DNA of 64,000 bases, taken from contig NZ_JAGEKP010000003.1 in the NCBI RefSeq assembly GCF_017565305.1, positions 620,001 through 684,000 of the forward strand. The letters run 5' to 3'. Numbering within the stretch: position 1 is the stretch's first letter; each line of letters opens with the position of its first letter. Origin of the DNA: Leifsonia sp. TF02-11. GTDB lineage: Bacteria; Actinomycetota; Actinomycetes; Actinomycetales; Microbacteriaceae. Shown piece by piece: positions 25,149-34,854 of the stretch. The notes under the pieces were generated by a model that saw nothing but the letters and a program-made list of their open reading frames with translations, did no database searches and was not told the origin of the DNA. The translations under genes and the position numbers were made by a program.

Positions 25149-25154
25149 ACGCTA
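25149..25154 (-). promoter_or_regulatory. Candidate -10 box for the collagen-like operon
   Basis: TAGCGT on the minus strand, about 108 nt upstream of the chosen start, in the 221-bp divergent gap with the Ohr gene. I see no convincing -35 partner and nothing else of note in this gap. Confidence 0.3.
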
Positions 25155-25262
25155 CCGGAACCGGCGTTCGCCGCGGGCTCCGCCACGGCCGCGGCCCCCA
25201 TACACCCGCCCTCGCCCACGCCTCCCAGCGCACGTTCAGAACGCTGGAGTGGGCTGAGCAGC

Positions 25263-25682
25263 ATGGATATCGCCTACACCGCCATCGCACACGCCTCGGG
25301 AGGCGGACGCGACGGCCACGTCCGCAGCGAGGACGACCTGATCGACCTTCCGACCCGACCTCCGCGCGAGCTCGGAGGCTCAGGAGAGGGCACCAATCCG
25401 GAGCAGCTGTTCGCCGCCGGGTTCGCCGCGTGCTTCCTGAGCGCGATCCACGCCGTCGGGCGCGCCGACAAGCTCGACACCAGCGACGCGGGAGTCTCCG
25501 CCAGCGTGGGCATCGGCGCGAACGGCGAAGGAGGCTATGGCCTCGAGATCGAGCTCGACGTGTACCTGCCGCATCTCGGACGCGAGCAGGCCGAGCAGAC
25601 GATGGAGAAGGCGCACCACGTCTGCCCGTACTCCAACGCCACCCGTGGCAACGTCCCCGTCCGGCTCACCCTCGTCGAGTAG
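25263..25682 (+). CDS. Organic hydroperoxide reductase, Ohr/OsmC family
   Basis: 139 residues, normal for Ohr. The two redox cysteines are C57 ([10 protein letters not shown]) and C121 ([13 protein letters not shown]), with [16 protein letters not shown] before the first. The Ohr-type reading rather than OsmC is favoured by the [11 protein letters not shown] block. It reduces organic hydroperoxides with dihydrolipoamide as the family's reductant. No OhrR is adjacent. Confidence 0.92.
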   Translation: MDIAYTAIAHASGGGRDGHVRSEDDLIDLPTRPPRELGGSGEGTNPEQLFAAGFAACFLSAIHAVGRADKLDTSDAGVSASVGIGANGEGGYGLEIELDVYLPHLGREQAEQTMEKAHHVCPYSNATRGNVPVRLTLVE

Positions 25683-25711
25683 TCGACAGGAGCGCAGGCG
25701 CGAGCCGTTGC

Positions 25712-27205
25712 TCAGCCCGCTGCGACGCGGCCGACCTTCTCGGTCTTGTCCCAGCGGGCCTCGGCGCCGGCCAGCTCCTTGAGGTAGGAGTCGAAGGTGA
25801 TCGCGCACAGCAGCGACCCGTATCCCGCCAGGTAGATGAGGGCCGGCGCGAGCCAGCGCCCGGCGCGCGTCCGCTCCGCACGCCGCGCGAGCCAGGCGAC
25901 GACCATCGAGAACGGGATCCAGATGTAGATCGCGAGCGTCAGGATGAACAGCGCGGCGGTGCTGAGCGTGATCCCGAACAGCCCGGGAAGCCAGACCAGC
26001 GTGAGCGGCGGGAACAGGGCCGTGATCATCACGAGCATGTTGATGATCCCGGGGAACAGCAGGATGTGCCCCAGTTCGCGCTTGCTGGTCGTGGCGTCGG
26101 TGAGCGATCCCAGCACGAGCACGAACAGGTAGGCGAGCGCCGCGGAGATCCAGAGCACGCGGAAGACCGACGTTGCGAGGCCGTTCTGCAGGAACAGCAG
26201 ACCGGCGAGGCCGATGGCCGAGGTCACCATGATGAGCGGGAGCAGCCACAGGCTGAACCAGACGATTCCGAACGTCCACGCCCCGAGGTGATGCACCTTG
26301 GAGGGCCGGAACCAGATCTTCGAGTAGCGCGACGTCACGGACACGTTGCCGCGCGCCCAGCGCAGCCGCTGCTTCCACAGGGCGTCGACAGCGCGCGGCT
26401 CCTCGGCGAGGACGTGCGCGTGCGGCTCGAAGACCACCTTCTTGCCGTGCAGCTGGGTCTCGAACGTCGTGATCGTGTCCTCGGCGAGGGTGGTGGTGTC
26501 GACACGGCCGCCCAGTGCGACCAGGTTCTCGCGGGTGTGCAGCTGGGCGCCGCCGGCGAGACAGGCCTGCGCGCCGAGGACGTTCTGCGCGCGCCGGGCG
26601 GCCGGCTGCGAGAGCACGTACTCGACGCTGACGAACTTGGTCAGGTAGTTGCGGTCGCTGCTGCCCTCGCGGATGTAGGCCGAGACCGCGCCGACCTCCG
26701 GGTCGGCTAGATGCCGGGTCATCCGGCGCAGCGAGTCGGGCAGGTAGATGACGTCGGCGTCCATGATCAGGAGCGCCTCCATCCAGTCTTCGGCGAGGAC
26801 GCGCTCGATGCCGTGGTTCAGCGTGTGTGCCTTGCCCTGGCCGCCCTGTTCGCGGCGCAGCAGGAAGACGCTGCCGGGGTACTGTTCGGCGCGGCTCCGC
26901 ACGACGTCGGGTGTGGCGTCCGTGCTGGCGTCGTCGACGACGTAGATGCGCAGAGCCTCCCGCGGGTAGTCGAGGCCCATCAGCCGGTCGATGGAGGCGC
27001 CGATGACGGCTCCCTCGTTCCAGGCGGGGACGATGATGGCGACGCGCGGGAGGTAGGGCGCTGCCTTCTTGTAGTGGTTGATCCACGCGTGGAACGGGAT
27101 CACCACGAACGTGGAGGCCGCCGCGATCACCGGGATCAGCCCGCTGAGGGCGAGGATCAGGCACACCACGACGCCGATCCACTCCAGCACGCTCAGCACG
27201 TCCAC
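25712..27205 (-). CDS. Processive family-2 glycosyltransferase, multi-pass membrane protein
   Basis: 497 residues from GTG 27205 (VDVLSVLEWIG); GGAGGGG lies 6 nt upstream and supports it over an earlier TTG. Two N-terminal helices are followed by the GT-A domain: VAIIVPAWNEG, YVVDDAST, LLIMDADV (metal-binding DxD), the acceptor/base region TLAEDTITT, and KQRLRWARGN, the QxxRW motif of processive enzymes (cellulose, chitin and hyaluronan synthase superfamily). Five or more C-terminal helices follow. It probably makes and secretes a beta-linked polysaccharide; the sugar is not readable. It stands alone, without a PilZ or partner gene. Confidence 0.88.
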   Translation of the reverse strand: MDVLSVLEWIGVVVCLILALSGLIPVIAAASTFVVIPFHAWINHYKKAAPYLPRVAIIVPAWNEGAVIGASIDRLMGLDYPREALRIYVVDDASTDATPDVVRSRAEQYPGSVFLLRREQGGQGKAHTLNHGIERVLAEDWMEALLIMDADVIYLPDSLRRMTRHLADPEVGAVSAYIREGSSDRNYLTKFVSVEYVLSQPAARRAQNVLGAQACLAGGAQLHTRENLVALGGRVDTTTLAEDTITTFETQLHGKKVVFEPHAHVLAEEPRAVDALWKQRLRWARGNVSVTSRYSKIWFRPSKVHHLGAWTFGIVWFSLWLLPLIMVTSAIGLAGLLFLQNGLATSVFRVLWISAALAYLFVLVLGSLTDATTSKRELGHILLFPGIINMLVMITALFPPLTLVWLPGLFGITLSTAALFILTLAIYIWIPFSMVVAWLARRAERTRAGRWLAPALIYLAGYGSLLCAITFDSYLKELAGAEARWDKTEKVGRVAAG

Positions 27206-27269
27206 ACGGCTCCCCTCCGTCCTCCCACACAATACTCGGGGGTTCTGCCCCCGAGGGTTGTCGTGGCGT

Positions 27270-28685
27270 CTACGCGGGGACCGCGGTGGTGGTGGCGGTT
27301 GTGGCGAACGCCCCGTCGGCGACCGCCTGCCGGACGGTCCGGTAGTCGGCGTGCGCCTGGTCGGCGTACGCGAAGGCCCAGTCGGTCACGGCGGCGTCGA
27401 ACGTCGCTCCGCTTCCGAGGTATCCGGCGATGAACGCCGCGCCCGGGGACTGCGCGTGGGCGCGCGCGAGGACAGTGCCGCACGCATCGACGTACTCGGC
27501 GAACGGCCGGAACTCGAGCGTCTCGGTGTCGATCGACACGTTCCTGTCGCGGAACTGCCGGATGTAGAACGCGTGCCCGTCCAGGGTCGCGTACCCGAGG
27601 AACGGGTCGCTGACCGCCTGCAGCACGCGCTGGTTGCCGACCACCCGGTGTCCGTGCTCGTCGTCGTGGGCGTGGTCGTCGAACACGGGCGAGCGCCCGG
27701 CGGTGGCGCCGCCGAACTCGACAGCGACGGACTCGCTGGCCTCCTTCACCTGCAGCACGAGCGGCTCGCCCGCCGGCCCGGTGAGGACGATGATGTAGCA
27801 GCGGGTTCCGACGCTCCCGACGCCGACCACGCGGCGAGCCGCATCCGTCGCCACGTACTGCGACAGCAGCACCGCGATGTCGGAGGGCACGGTGGTGAGG
27901 TAGGCGCGGGTGATCTCGAGCACGTTCTGCTCTGTGGCCTCCGGCACGTGGGCCAGCACCGGCGGGTTCTCCACGATCGTCACGGCGCCGTCGGCCGCGA
28001 CGCGCGTGATCTTGCGCACGACTCGTGCGGACGTGCGCCGTTTCGCGGCCTCGATCGCGCGGTCGAGCACCTGTTGGGAGGTGAGATCACGTCGGCCCTT
28101 GTTCACGTCCGCGCGGAGGTAGTAGCGATCCAGCAGTCCCAGCCGGGTCATCTGCCGGAGCCCCGAGCGGTAGGCGGCCGCCGCTTCCAGCGTGACCGCC
28201 CTGACCTTCTCCTCGTCGAATCCCGTCTGCCGGGCCGCGAGCACGACGCTCGTGAGGAAACGCTTCACGTCCCATTCCCAGGGGCCGTACGCGGACTCGT
28301 CGAAGTCGTTCAGGTCGAAGACGAGGGTGCGCTCCGGGGATGCGTAGATCCCGAAGTTGGCGACGTGCGCGTCGCCGCAGATCGTGACGTCGACGCCTGT
28401 CCGGGTCTCCCGGCTCAGATCCACCGCCTGGATGGCCGCCGATCCTCGGTAGAACGCGAACGGGTTGGCCGTCATCCGCTCCAGTCGCAGCGGAATGAGC
28501 TCGGCGACCCGGTGCTCGTGCTGGCGTTTGAGGACGCCGACGGGGTCGCGATCGCTGGCGGGCGCGTACACGCCGTGCGAGCTGCGCGGAACGCGGGAAC
28601 GCGCGTCCTTGCCGGCCTGGTACAGCTCGGCGGCACTGCGGATCGTCTCGTGCTCGAAACGGAGGTGTCCTTCTTCAGCAGCCAC
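27270..28685 (-). CDS. DUF2252 protein (kinase-like fold)
   Basis: 471 residues from the GTG at 28685, which has GGAGGAG 7 nt upstream. GVDVTICGDAHVANFG and LVFDLNDFDESAYGPWEWDVKRF resemble the catalytic loop and metal-binding loop of aminoglycoside/choline kinase-like enzymes, as seen across DUF2252. LVLQVKEASESVAVEFGG may hold the ATP-contacting Lys. No signal peptide. Substrate and function unknown; phosphotransfer is inferred. A TAGGCT -10-like box lies about 25 nt upstream. Confidence 0.82.
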   Translation of the reverse strand: MAAEEGHLRFEHETIRSAAELYQAGKDARSRVPRSSHGVYAPASDRDPVGVLKRQHEHRVAELIPLRLERMTANPFAFYRGSAAIQAVDLSRETRTGVDVTICGDAHVANFGIYASPERTLVFDLNDFDESAYGPWEWDVKRFLTSVVLAARQTGFDEEKVRAVTLEAAAAYRSGLRQMTRLGLLDRYYLRADVNKGRRDLTSQQVLDRAIEAAKRRTSARVVRKITRVAADGAVTIVENPPVLAHVPEATEQNVLEITRAYLTTVPSDIAVLLSQYVATDAARRVVGVGSVGTRCYIIVLTGPAGEPLVLQVKEASESVAVEFGGATAGRSPVFDDHAHDDEHGHRVVGNQRVLQAVSDPFLGYATLDGHAFYIRQFRDRNVSIDTETLEFRPFAEYVDACGTVLARAHAQSPGAAFIAGYLGSGATFDAAVTDWAFAYADQAHADYRTVRQAVADGAFATTATTTAVPA

Positions 28686-28746
28686 GGCGGTGCTCCTCCC
28701 TCGGCTCGCGTGGCACAAGCCTAGGGGGAGGAGCGCCACCGCTGCG

Positions 28747-29442
28747 TCAGCTGTGCGCCGGGCCTCCCAGCGTGCCGCCCGCCGCCAGCCGCATCAGGTC
28801 GGAGCCCAGGTCGATCCCGAGCTCGTTTCCGCCGGCCGATCCGAACTCGTGCTGGTAGCTGTTCCAGGAGGTGTCCTTGATGCGCGCTTCCACGCCGGTC
28901 TCCATTAGCACGACCAGCTCGCGAGCTGCGCGGTCGATCCGCTTGCCGAGGGCGTTGTCCTGCCAGTCTTCGGTAGACGCGAACACCGAGGTCGGGGCCG
29001 TCATCGTGCGGAGGTAGGCGAACATCGAGCGCATCTGCTCGTCGACCACCAGGGCGTGCCGGGCCGTCCCGGCGGTCGCGCCGAGGATCACCGGCTTGGC
29101 GATCAGCAGGTCGTTGTCGAGCACCTGGAAGAACGACGTGAACAGCCCGCTCGGGCCCGCCTTGTAGACGGGCGCCGTCGCGATGATCCCGTCGGCGGCC
29201 GCCAGCTTCTCGATCGCCGCGGTGAACTTCGGCCCCAGGTGACCGGAGGCCAGGGCGCCCGACAACTCGGGCAGCAACTCGCGCAGGTCGAGGTGCTGCG
29301 TCTCCACGGTGCGGCCGTCGCGCTGGGCGGCAGCCTCCACGCGCAGGCTGAGCCGATCGGCGAGCATCTTGGTGGACGACGGGTCGCTGACGCCCGCGTT
29401 GACGACGACGACCCGGAAGGGTCGGAGGTCGGTGCTGGTCAT
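28747..29442 (-). CDS. NADPH-dependent FMN reductase (CE1759 type)
   Basis: 231 residues. Flavodoxin-like entry VVVVNAGVSDPSSTKMLADRLSL binds FMN phosphate; ADGIIATAPVYKAGPSGLFTSFFQVLD is the second flavin loop. It has the length and features of the reductase partner of LLM monooxygenases. Start ATG with GAGAAGGA upstream. It follows the luciferase-like gene after 31 nt, so it should supply reduced FMN to that enzyme. Confidence 0.87.
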   Translation of the reverse strand: MTSTDLRPFRVVVVNAGVSDPSSTKMLADRLSLRVEAAAQRDGRTVETQHLDLRELLPELSGALASGHLGPKFTAAIEKLAAADGIIATAPVYKAGPSGLFTSFFQVLDNDLLIAKPVILGATAGTARHALVVDEQMRSMFAYLRTMTAPTSVFASTEDWQDNALGKRIDRAARELVVLMETGVEARIKDTSWNSYQHEFGSAGGNELGIDLGSDLMRLAAGGTLGGPAHS

Positions 29443-29473
29443 GGTGTCCTTCTCTCGGATGCGCCGGTGCTGC

Positions 29474-30661
29474 TCAGAGCGCCGGGTACTCGGCCTGGAA
29501 CTCGTCGGCCGAGTCCTGGTAAGGCGAGGCCCCGGTGACATTGTCGCCGCGGTTGGCGTTCGGGCGCGGCTGGCGCGGAGCGGCGTCGCCGTACTTCGCG
29601 CGGACCAGCGACTCGTGGGTGGGCGCCTCGGGGGTCTCCGGGTCCTTGCGGGCCTCCGTCTCCCTGCGGAGGACGGGCACGACCTCCTCGCCGAGCAGGT
29701 CCAGCTGCTTGAGCACGGTCTTCAGGGGCAGTCCCGCGTGGTCCATCAGGAAGAGCTGGCGCTGGTAGTCGCCGGCCCACTCGCGGAAGCCGAGCGTCTT
29801 GTCGATGACCTCCTGCGGGCTGCCGACCGTGAGCGGCGTCGCGTCGGTGAACTCCTCCATGGTCGGGCCGTTGCCGTAGACCGGCGCCTCGTTGAAGTAC
29901 GGGCGGAACTCGTTCTTGGCGTCCTGCGAGTTCTTGGCGATGTAGGCCTGGCCGCCCAGGCCGACGATCGCCTGCTTGGCGGTGCCGTGCCCGTAGTGCT
30001 CGAAGCGCTCCCGGTAGAAGGCGATCAGGCGCTGGTAGTGCTCCTTGGGCCAGAAGATGTTGTTCGCGAAGAAGCCGTTGCCGTAGTACGCGGCCTGCTC
30101 GGCGATCTCCGGCGTGCGGATGCTGCCGTGCCAGACGAACGGCGGCACGTCGTCAAGCGGGCGCGGGGTCGAGGTGAAGCCCTGCAGCGGCGTGCGGAAG
30201 CGGCCCTCCCAGTCCACGACGTCCTCGTGCCACAGGCGGTGCAGGAGGTTGTAGTTCTCGAGCGCGAGCGGCAGGCTCTGGCGGATGTCCTGGCCGAACC
30301 AGGGGTACACCGGGCCGGTGTTGCCTCGACCGAGCATGAGGTCCATGCGCCCCTTCGACAGGTGCTGGAGCATGGCGTACTCCTCGGCGAGCCGCACCGG
30401 GTCGTTCGTCGTGATGAGGGTCGTGGAGGTCGTGACGATCAGGCGCTCGGTGAGGGCCGCGATGTGCGCCAGCAGGGTCGTCGGAGACGACGAGAAGAAC
30501 GGCGGGTTGTGGTGCTCGCCGATCGCGAACACGTCGAGGCCGACCTCCTCTGCGTGGGTGGCGATCTTCACGATCGCGTCGATGCGCTCCGCCTCGCTCG
30601 GGGTCTCGCCCGACACCGGGTCGCGGGTGATGTCGCTGACGGAGAAGATTCCGTACTGCAT
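29474..30661 (-). CDS. Luciferase-like flavin-dependent monooxygenase (CE1758 type)
   Basis: 395 residues. LLM barrel features: FAIGEHHNPPFFSSSPTTLLAHIAALTERLIVTTSTTLITTNDPVRLAEEYAMLQHLSKGR and GRGNTGPVYPWFG. A longer frame upstream is discarded because the ATG at 30661 has GAGGAG ahead of it. It takes FMNH2 from the adjacent reductase and O2 to oxidise an unknown substrate, perhaps an organosulfur or other xenobiotic. The C-terminal tail after about residue 340 is charged and probably flexible. Confidence 0.88.
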   Translation of the reverse strand: MQYGIFSVSDITRDPVSGETPSEAERIDAIVKIATHAEEVGLDVFAIGEHHNPPFFSSSPTTLLAHIAALTERLIVTTSTTLITTNDPVRLAEEYAMLQHLSKGRMDLMLGRGNTGPVYPWFGQDIRQSLPLALENYNLLHRLWHEDVVDWEGRFRTPLQGFTSTPRPLDDVPPFVWHGSIRTPEIAEQAAYYGNGFFANNIFWPKEHYQRLIAFYRERFEHYGHGTAKQAIVGLGGQAYIAKNSQDAKNEFRPYFNEAPVYGNGPTMEEFTDATPLTVGSPQEVIDKTLGFREWAGDYQRQLFLMDHAGLPLKTVLKQLDLLGEEVVPVLRRETEARKDPETPEAPTHESLVRAKYGDAAPRQPRPNANRGDNVTGASPYQDSADEFQAEYPAL

Positions 30662-30764
30662 TGCTGGCTCCTCAGGTTCGTTCTCGCCGTATCTATGCAA
30701 ACGCATATAACGTCGGGGGGTCGCGAGTATTCCCGAACCGATTCCACCACCGTCGGAGGGTGCG

Positions 30765-30812
30765 GCACAAAGGGGCCTCCGGACGCCGAAGCGTCCGAGG
30801 GCCCCTTTGTGC
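30765..30812. terminator. Strong hairpin terminator after the RCC1-like gene
   Basis: GCACAAAGGGGCC (left) pairs with GGCCCCTTTGTGC (right), continuing through GGACGC / GCGTCC to a CGAA tetraloop, with two adjacent mismatches. It starts 9 nt beyond the RCC1-like stop on the minus strand and shields the flavin monooxygenase promoter. Confidence 0.85.
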
Positions 30813-30821
30813 TGTGCCGGG

Positions 30822-32459
30822 TCAGTCGGCCAGGATGACCGCGTAGCTGTCCATGTACGTGCCGGCGACATCGATCGCCGGACCGGGCAGCGGGACTCTG
30901 CTCATGATCGTGGTGTTGCCGGCCTTGGTGCCGGTACCCGGTCCACCGGTGTCGTTCTTGCCCGAGAAGTACACGGAGCCGTCGGTCATGAGGTAGAGGC
31001 CGCCTTCGCCGCCGAACTCGATGTGCTTGATGGTCTTGCCGTCGGGCACGATGACCCTGGTCCAGACGTTCACGCTCGGTTTGGTAGTTCCGATGCTGCC
31101 GTAGCCGGTCGTGTTGTTGCCGGCCATGTAGATCACGCCGTCTTCGGTCTTGGCGAACACCGACTGCAGGTCCGAAGCGTTGACCCAGATCTTGACGACC
31201 TTCTTGCCCTCGGGATTGGTGACGGGGGCTGCGTAGGGGGTGATGGTTCCCTTCGGGCCCATGCCGGGGAGCTCGCCGTACTGGTTGTGGCCGGCTCCCC
31301 AGAGGCTGCCCCAGCGGTCGAGGTAGATCGAGGATTCCTGGGTCGCGTGGGCTTCAATGATGTCGGTGAGCGGAGCACCGTTCTGCTTCACGGTCTGCGC
31401 GGCCAGATACATCGTGTCGAGCGTTCCGTTGTTGCCCATCGCCCGTCGGCGGTTGGAGCCGGAGTTCCAGACGGTTCCGTCGTCGAGGAGGTAGAGCGCG
31501 CGCCACCAGCCCGCGTCGCTGATCGCGACGATCGACCGGCCCGGGTTCGCCCTGAGGATCTCCAGACCGACGGGGCGGTAGCCCTTGTTGGTGTGCTGGG
31601 TGCTCTTGGTGCTGCCGTCCTGGATGGAGAAGTTGCCACCGGGGTTGTTGCCGACACCGTGCGCGACACCGTTGAGGTCGAAGGCGAAGATCGTCGAGTC
31701 GAGGCACGAATTCGCCTGCGCGAACTTGCTCGCATAGAACGTCTCGCCCGTCAGCTTGATGGCAGGGCCCTGAGGGCCCTTCTTGCCCGAGCTGGTCGTG
31801 TTGCCGTTCGCGAGCACACCGTACGCGTTGTAACCGGACGCGAAGATCGTGCCCTTCGTGGTGATGGCGTGGAAGGTTCCGTGCGCGCCGGTGATCGTGG
31901 TGAACTTCTCCGCCACGGGCCATCGGAACGGTGTGGTGACCGCCGTCGGTGCCGTCGCGTCGCCGGCCTCGCCCGAATAGTTGTAGCCCCAGGCATAGAC
32001 AGTGCCGGACTGTGGGACGGCGGTGGCTTCGACCCGGAGGATGGCCCCGGTCTGGGCGGTCTCATAGGTCGCCCAGATCGTGCCGGCGCCATTCTCTCCG
32101 AGAGGGGCGCTGCTGATGCCGGAGACCGTGACGCTGTCGGGTCCGCCTGTTGCGACGAAGGTCTCGGTCGTCGCGCCGCCGGGGAACGTCGTCCCGGTCA
32201 GGGTCACGGTGATCAGTGCGCCCGCGGGGACCGGGGTGACGCCGTCGGTCGTCGCGGCGATGACGATGTCGCCGAAGACCTCGCCCGCCTTCGCCGGAGG
32301 CGGGAACGTGCTGAACTCGATCGTCGGCTTGGAAGTGGGGGTGGAAACCGCTGCTGCGGGAGAGGCCGCCGTCATCGCGATCGCGGGTGCTGTCCAGGCG
32401 GCGGCGCTGACGAGGGTGCGGCGGGAGACGGGGGGTTTCTGCGGGGTGGGGTGTTTCAC
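30822..32459 (-). CDS. Tat-exported RCC1-like beta-propeller protein
   Basis: 545 residues from GTG 32459 (VKHPTPQK) with AGAAGGAA upstream. Twin-arginine signal: VSRRTLVSAAAWTAPAIAMTA ending ASPAAAVS. Residues about 45-150 form an immunoglobulin-like region. After it come RCC1-type blades with x-W/S-G-x-N turns: VYAWGYNYSG, IFASGYNAYG, VWNSGSNRRR, LWGAGHNQYG, IYMAGNNTTG and VYFSGKNDTG. The fold is a propeller more familiar from eukaryotes. No enzyme motif is seen; a surface adhesin or binding role is inferred. Base composition is less GC-rich than its neighbours. Confidence 0.8.
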   Translation of the reverse strand: MKHPTPQKPPVSRRTLVSAAAWTAPAIAMTAASPAAAVSTPTSKPTIEFSTFPPPAKAGEVFGDIVIAATTDGVTPVPAGALITVTLTGTTFPGGATTETFVATGGPDSVTVSGISSAPLGENGAGTIWATYETAQTGAILRVEATAVPQSGTVYAWGYNYSGEAGDATAPTAVTTPFRWPVAEKFTTITGAHGTFHAITTKGTIFASGYNAYGVLANGNTTSSGKKGPQGPAIKLTGETFYASKFAQANSCLDSTIFAFDLNGVAHGVGNNPGGNFSIQDGSTKSTQHTNKGYRPVGLEILRANPGRSIVAISDAGWWRALYLLDDGTVWNSGSNRRRAMGNNGTLDTMYLAAQTVKQNGAPLTDIIEAHATQESSIYLDRWGSLWGAGHNQYGELPGMGPKGTITPYAAPVTNPEGKKVVKIWVNASDLQSVFAKTEDGVIYMAGNNTTGYGSIGTTKPSVNVWTRVIVPDGKTIKHIEFGGEGGLYLMTDGSVYFSGKNDTGGPGTGTKAGNTTIMSRVPLPGPAIDVAGTYMDSYAVILAD

Positions 32460-32658
32460 GGGAGTTTCCTTCTGGGGATGGACTACGGGCCGGGGGAGGG
32501 TCGTGTTGAATATCTTACATTCGTGTAATGTACAGGTTAGTGGGTAACAATGGAACATTCCGCGTGGCCGTAGGGGGGCGTCCACGCGAACACCGACACC
32601 GTGACCCGTCGTCCTCCCGTTTCGTCCGGTGACCCGTCCGGACAGAGAGGTGGCAGTT
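32460..32658. promoter_or_regulatory. Divergent promoter region between the RCC1-like and PBP genes
   Basis: A 199-bp gap with an unusually AT-rich core (about 32505-32560). TTACATTCGTGTAA (32515-32528) is a perfect palindrome around TTCG; it could be an operator or a hairpin in the RCC1-like mRNA. ATCTTA here reads TAAGAT on the minus strand, a possible -10 box. AGAGGTGG precedes the PBP start. Confidence 0.45.
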
Positions 32659-34797
32659 GTGACAGATCGAGACCCCGACCACGACGTGCCCGTCGCCCGT
32701 GTCCGTCCTCGAGTCCTGGCGTCCGCTGCAGGCTTCCTCGGCCTGAGCGTGACCGCAGGCGTGCTCATCGCCGCGATGGTGACCCCTGTCGTCGCGGTCG
32801 CGGGCGTCGCCGCCGAGACCGGCATCCAGGTCTTCGAGACGATGCCGGAGGCGCTGGCCGCCGACGCTCTTCCGCAGACGACCGACATCTACGCCAGGAA
32901 TGCCGCGGGCGATCCCGTCCTGCTGGCCTCGGTGTACGAGCAGAATCGCAAGAGCGTGCCGTGGGAGGCCGTGTCGCTTTTCGTCAAGGACGCGGTCGTC
33001 TCGACCGAGGATCCGCGGTTCTTCACACATGGCGGGGTGGACTTCACGTCCGCGCTGCGCGCAGCGATCGGCAACGCCGCATCGGGCGAGATCGGATCCG
33101 GCGCGTCGACCATCTCGATGCAATACGTCAAGAACATCCTCATGCAGCGCGCCGAGGCCATCCGCGACAAGGAGGCGCGCCAAGCCGCCTATGAGGAGGC
33201 CGTGAAGACGAGCATGGACAGGAAGCTCCGCGAGATGCGCCTCGCGATCGGGCTCGAGAAGGCGCTGACGAAAGACCAGATCCTGCTCGGCTATCTCAAC
33301 ATCGCCCACTTCGGCGGATCCGTGTACGGCATCCAGGCCGCAGCCGAGTACTACTTCGGCGTGAACGCGTCCGAGCTCAGCCTCGCGCAGGCTTCCTCGC
33401 TCGTCGCCACGGTGAACGAACCGAACGGGCTCCGCATCGACGACCCCGACAACATCGGCGACAACAAGTTCCGTCGCGACCACGATGTGCTCCCGGCGAT
33501 GCTCAAGCAGAAAGCGATCACGCAGGCGCAGTACGACGAGGCGGTCGCGACCCCGATCGAGCCGAAGATCACGCCTCCGTCGACGGGCTGCCACGCCGCG
33601 AACCCGCTCGGCGCCGGGTTCTTCTGCGATTACGTGCAGCGTGTCATCGAGAACGAGAAGGTCCTCACCGACCCGAAGGACGCGAAGTACAACACCCTCA
33701 CGCGCGGTGGCTACGACATCTTCACCACCCTCGACCTCGATCTCCAGGCAGCGGCCGTCAGCGCGGTCGACGAGTACATCCCGCGCAGCACCGAGGTGCT
33801 CGACATCGGCTCGTCGCTGGTCACCGTCGAGCCGGGCACGGGACGCATCCTCGCGATGGCCCAGAACAAAGACTTCAACGCCGACCCGGACGCGGTGTCC
33901 GCGGGCAACACGGCTGTGAACTACAGCACCGACGAGGACTACGGCGGTTCGATCGGCTTCCAGGCCGGCTCGACCTACAAGATCTTCACGCTGGCCGAAT
34001 GGCTCAAAGACGGCCGGTCGCTCAACGACAGCGTCGATGGGAACGCACGCGCCCTCGCCCTCTCCGCCTTCAGGGACAGCTGCCAGGGCGCGGGATCCGG
34101 AACCTACTCCCCGAAGAACGACGGCGCGCAGCGCCCTGGCAGCATGTCCGTGCGCACGGCCACGGCCGGCTCGGTCAACGGCGCGTACTTCTCGATGGCC
34201 CAGAAGCTCGACCAGTGCGCCATCCGCAAGACGGCGGAGGCCTTCGGCCTGAAGCGCGCTGACGGCAAGCAGCTGACCTCCTATGTCTCCGACGTGCTGG
34301 GGACCAACGAGGTGTCGCCCGTGCGGATGGCCTCCGCATTCGCGGCGGTCGCCAATGCGGGCGTGTACTGCTCGCCGATCGCGATCGACCGGATCGTCGC
34401 TCCGGACGGCAGCGAGGTGCCTGTTCCGACGAGCGCCTGCTCCGAGGCGGTCGCGCCCGAGGTGGCGGCGACCATGGCGTCGGCGCTGCAGACAGTGATG
34501 CAGGGTGGAGGGACCGGCGCGGCGTCGAAACCGCGCGACGGTGTCCCTGTCTTCGGCAAGACGGGCACCACCGACTCCGAGAAGGACACCTGGTTCGTCG
34601 GCGCGACGACGCGGCTTGCCACGGCCGTCTGGGTGGGCAACGTCACCGGAGGCGTCTCGCTGCGGCGAACGTCGGTGGGCGGCATCCAGGCAGACCTGCT
34701 CCGCCACCGGGTCTGGAAGGAGTACATGACGGCGGCGAACGAGAAGTTCCCGGGGAGCGACTTTCCCGACTCCGTGTCGCGCCCGGTTCGCGACTGA
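32659..34797 (+). CDS. Class A penicillin-binding protein (glycosyltransferase and transpeptidase)
   Basis: 712 residues from GTG 32659 (AGAGAGGTGG upstream). One membrane helix at about 20-50 (VLASAAGFLGLSVTAGVLIAAMV). GT51 domain: STEDPRFFTHGGVDF (catalytic Glu about 117), GASTISMQYVKNIL and LGYLNIAHFGG. Transpeptidase: active-site Ser about 438 in AGSTYK, SVN about 505-507, and KTGTTD from K634. It builds glycan strands and cross-links peptides outside the membrane. No PASTA domain or long C-terminal tail. Confidence 0.95.
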   Translation: MTDRDPDHDVPVARVRPRVLASAAGFLGLSVTAGVLIAAMVTPVVAVAGVAAETGIQVFETMPEALAADALPQTTDIYARNAAGDPVLLASVYEQNRKSVPWEAVSLFVKDAVVSTEDPRFFTHGGVDFTSALRAAIGNAASGEIGSGASTISMQYVKNILMQRAEAIRDKEARQAAYEEAVKTSMDRKLREMRLAIGLEKALTKDQILLGYLNIAHFGGSVYGIQAAAEYYFGVNASELSLAQASSLVATVNEPNGLRIDDPDNIGDNKFRRDHDVLPAMLKQKAITQAQYDEAVATPIEPKITPPSTGCHAANPLGAGFFCDYVQRVIENEKVLTDPKDAKYNTLTRGGYDIFTTLDLDLQAAAVSAVDEYIPRSTEVLDIGSSLVTVEPGTGRILAMAQNKDFNADPDAVSAGNTAVNYSTDEDYGGSIGFQAGSTYKIFTLAEWLKDGRSLNDSVDGNARALALSAFRDSCQGAGSGTYSPKNDGAQRPGSMSVRTATAGSVNGAYFSMAQKLDQCAIRKTAEAFGLKRADGKQLTSYVSDVLGTNEVSPVRMASAFAAVANAGVYCSPIAIDRIVAPDGSEVPVPTSACSEAVAPEVAATMASALQTVMQGGGTGAASKPRDGVPVFGKTGTTDSEKDTWFVGATTRLATAVWVGNVTGGVSLRRTSVGGIQADLLRHRVWKEYMTAANEKFPGSDFPDSVSRPVRD

Positions 34798-34854
34798 GGT
34801 GCCTGGTCCGATTCCCGCGAGTCCATCGTCGGCGGTGGGCAGTAGCCTCGACGA

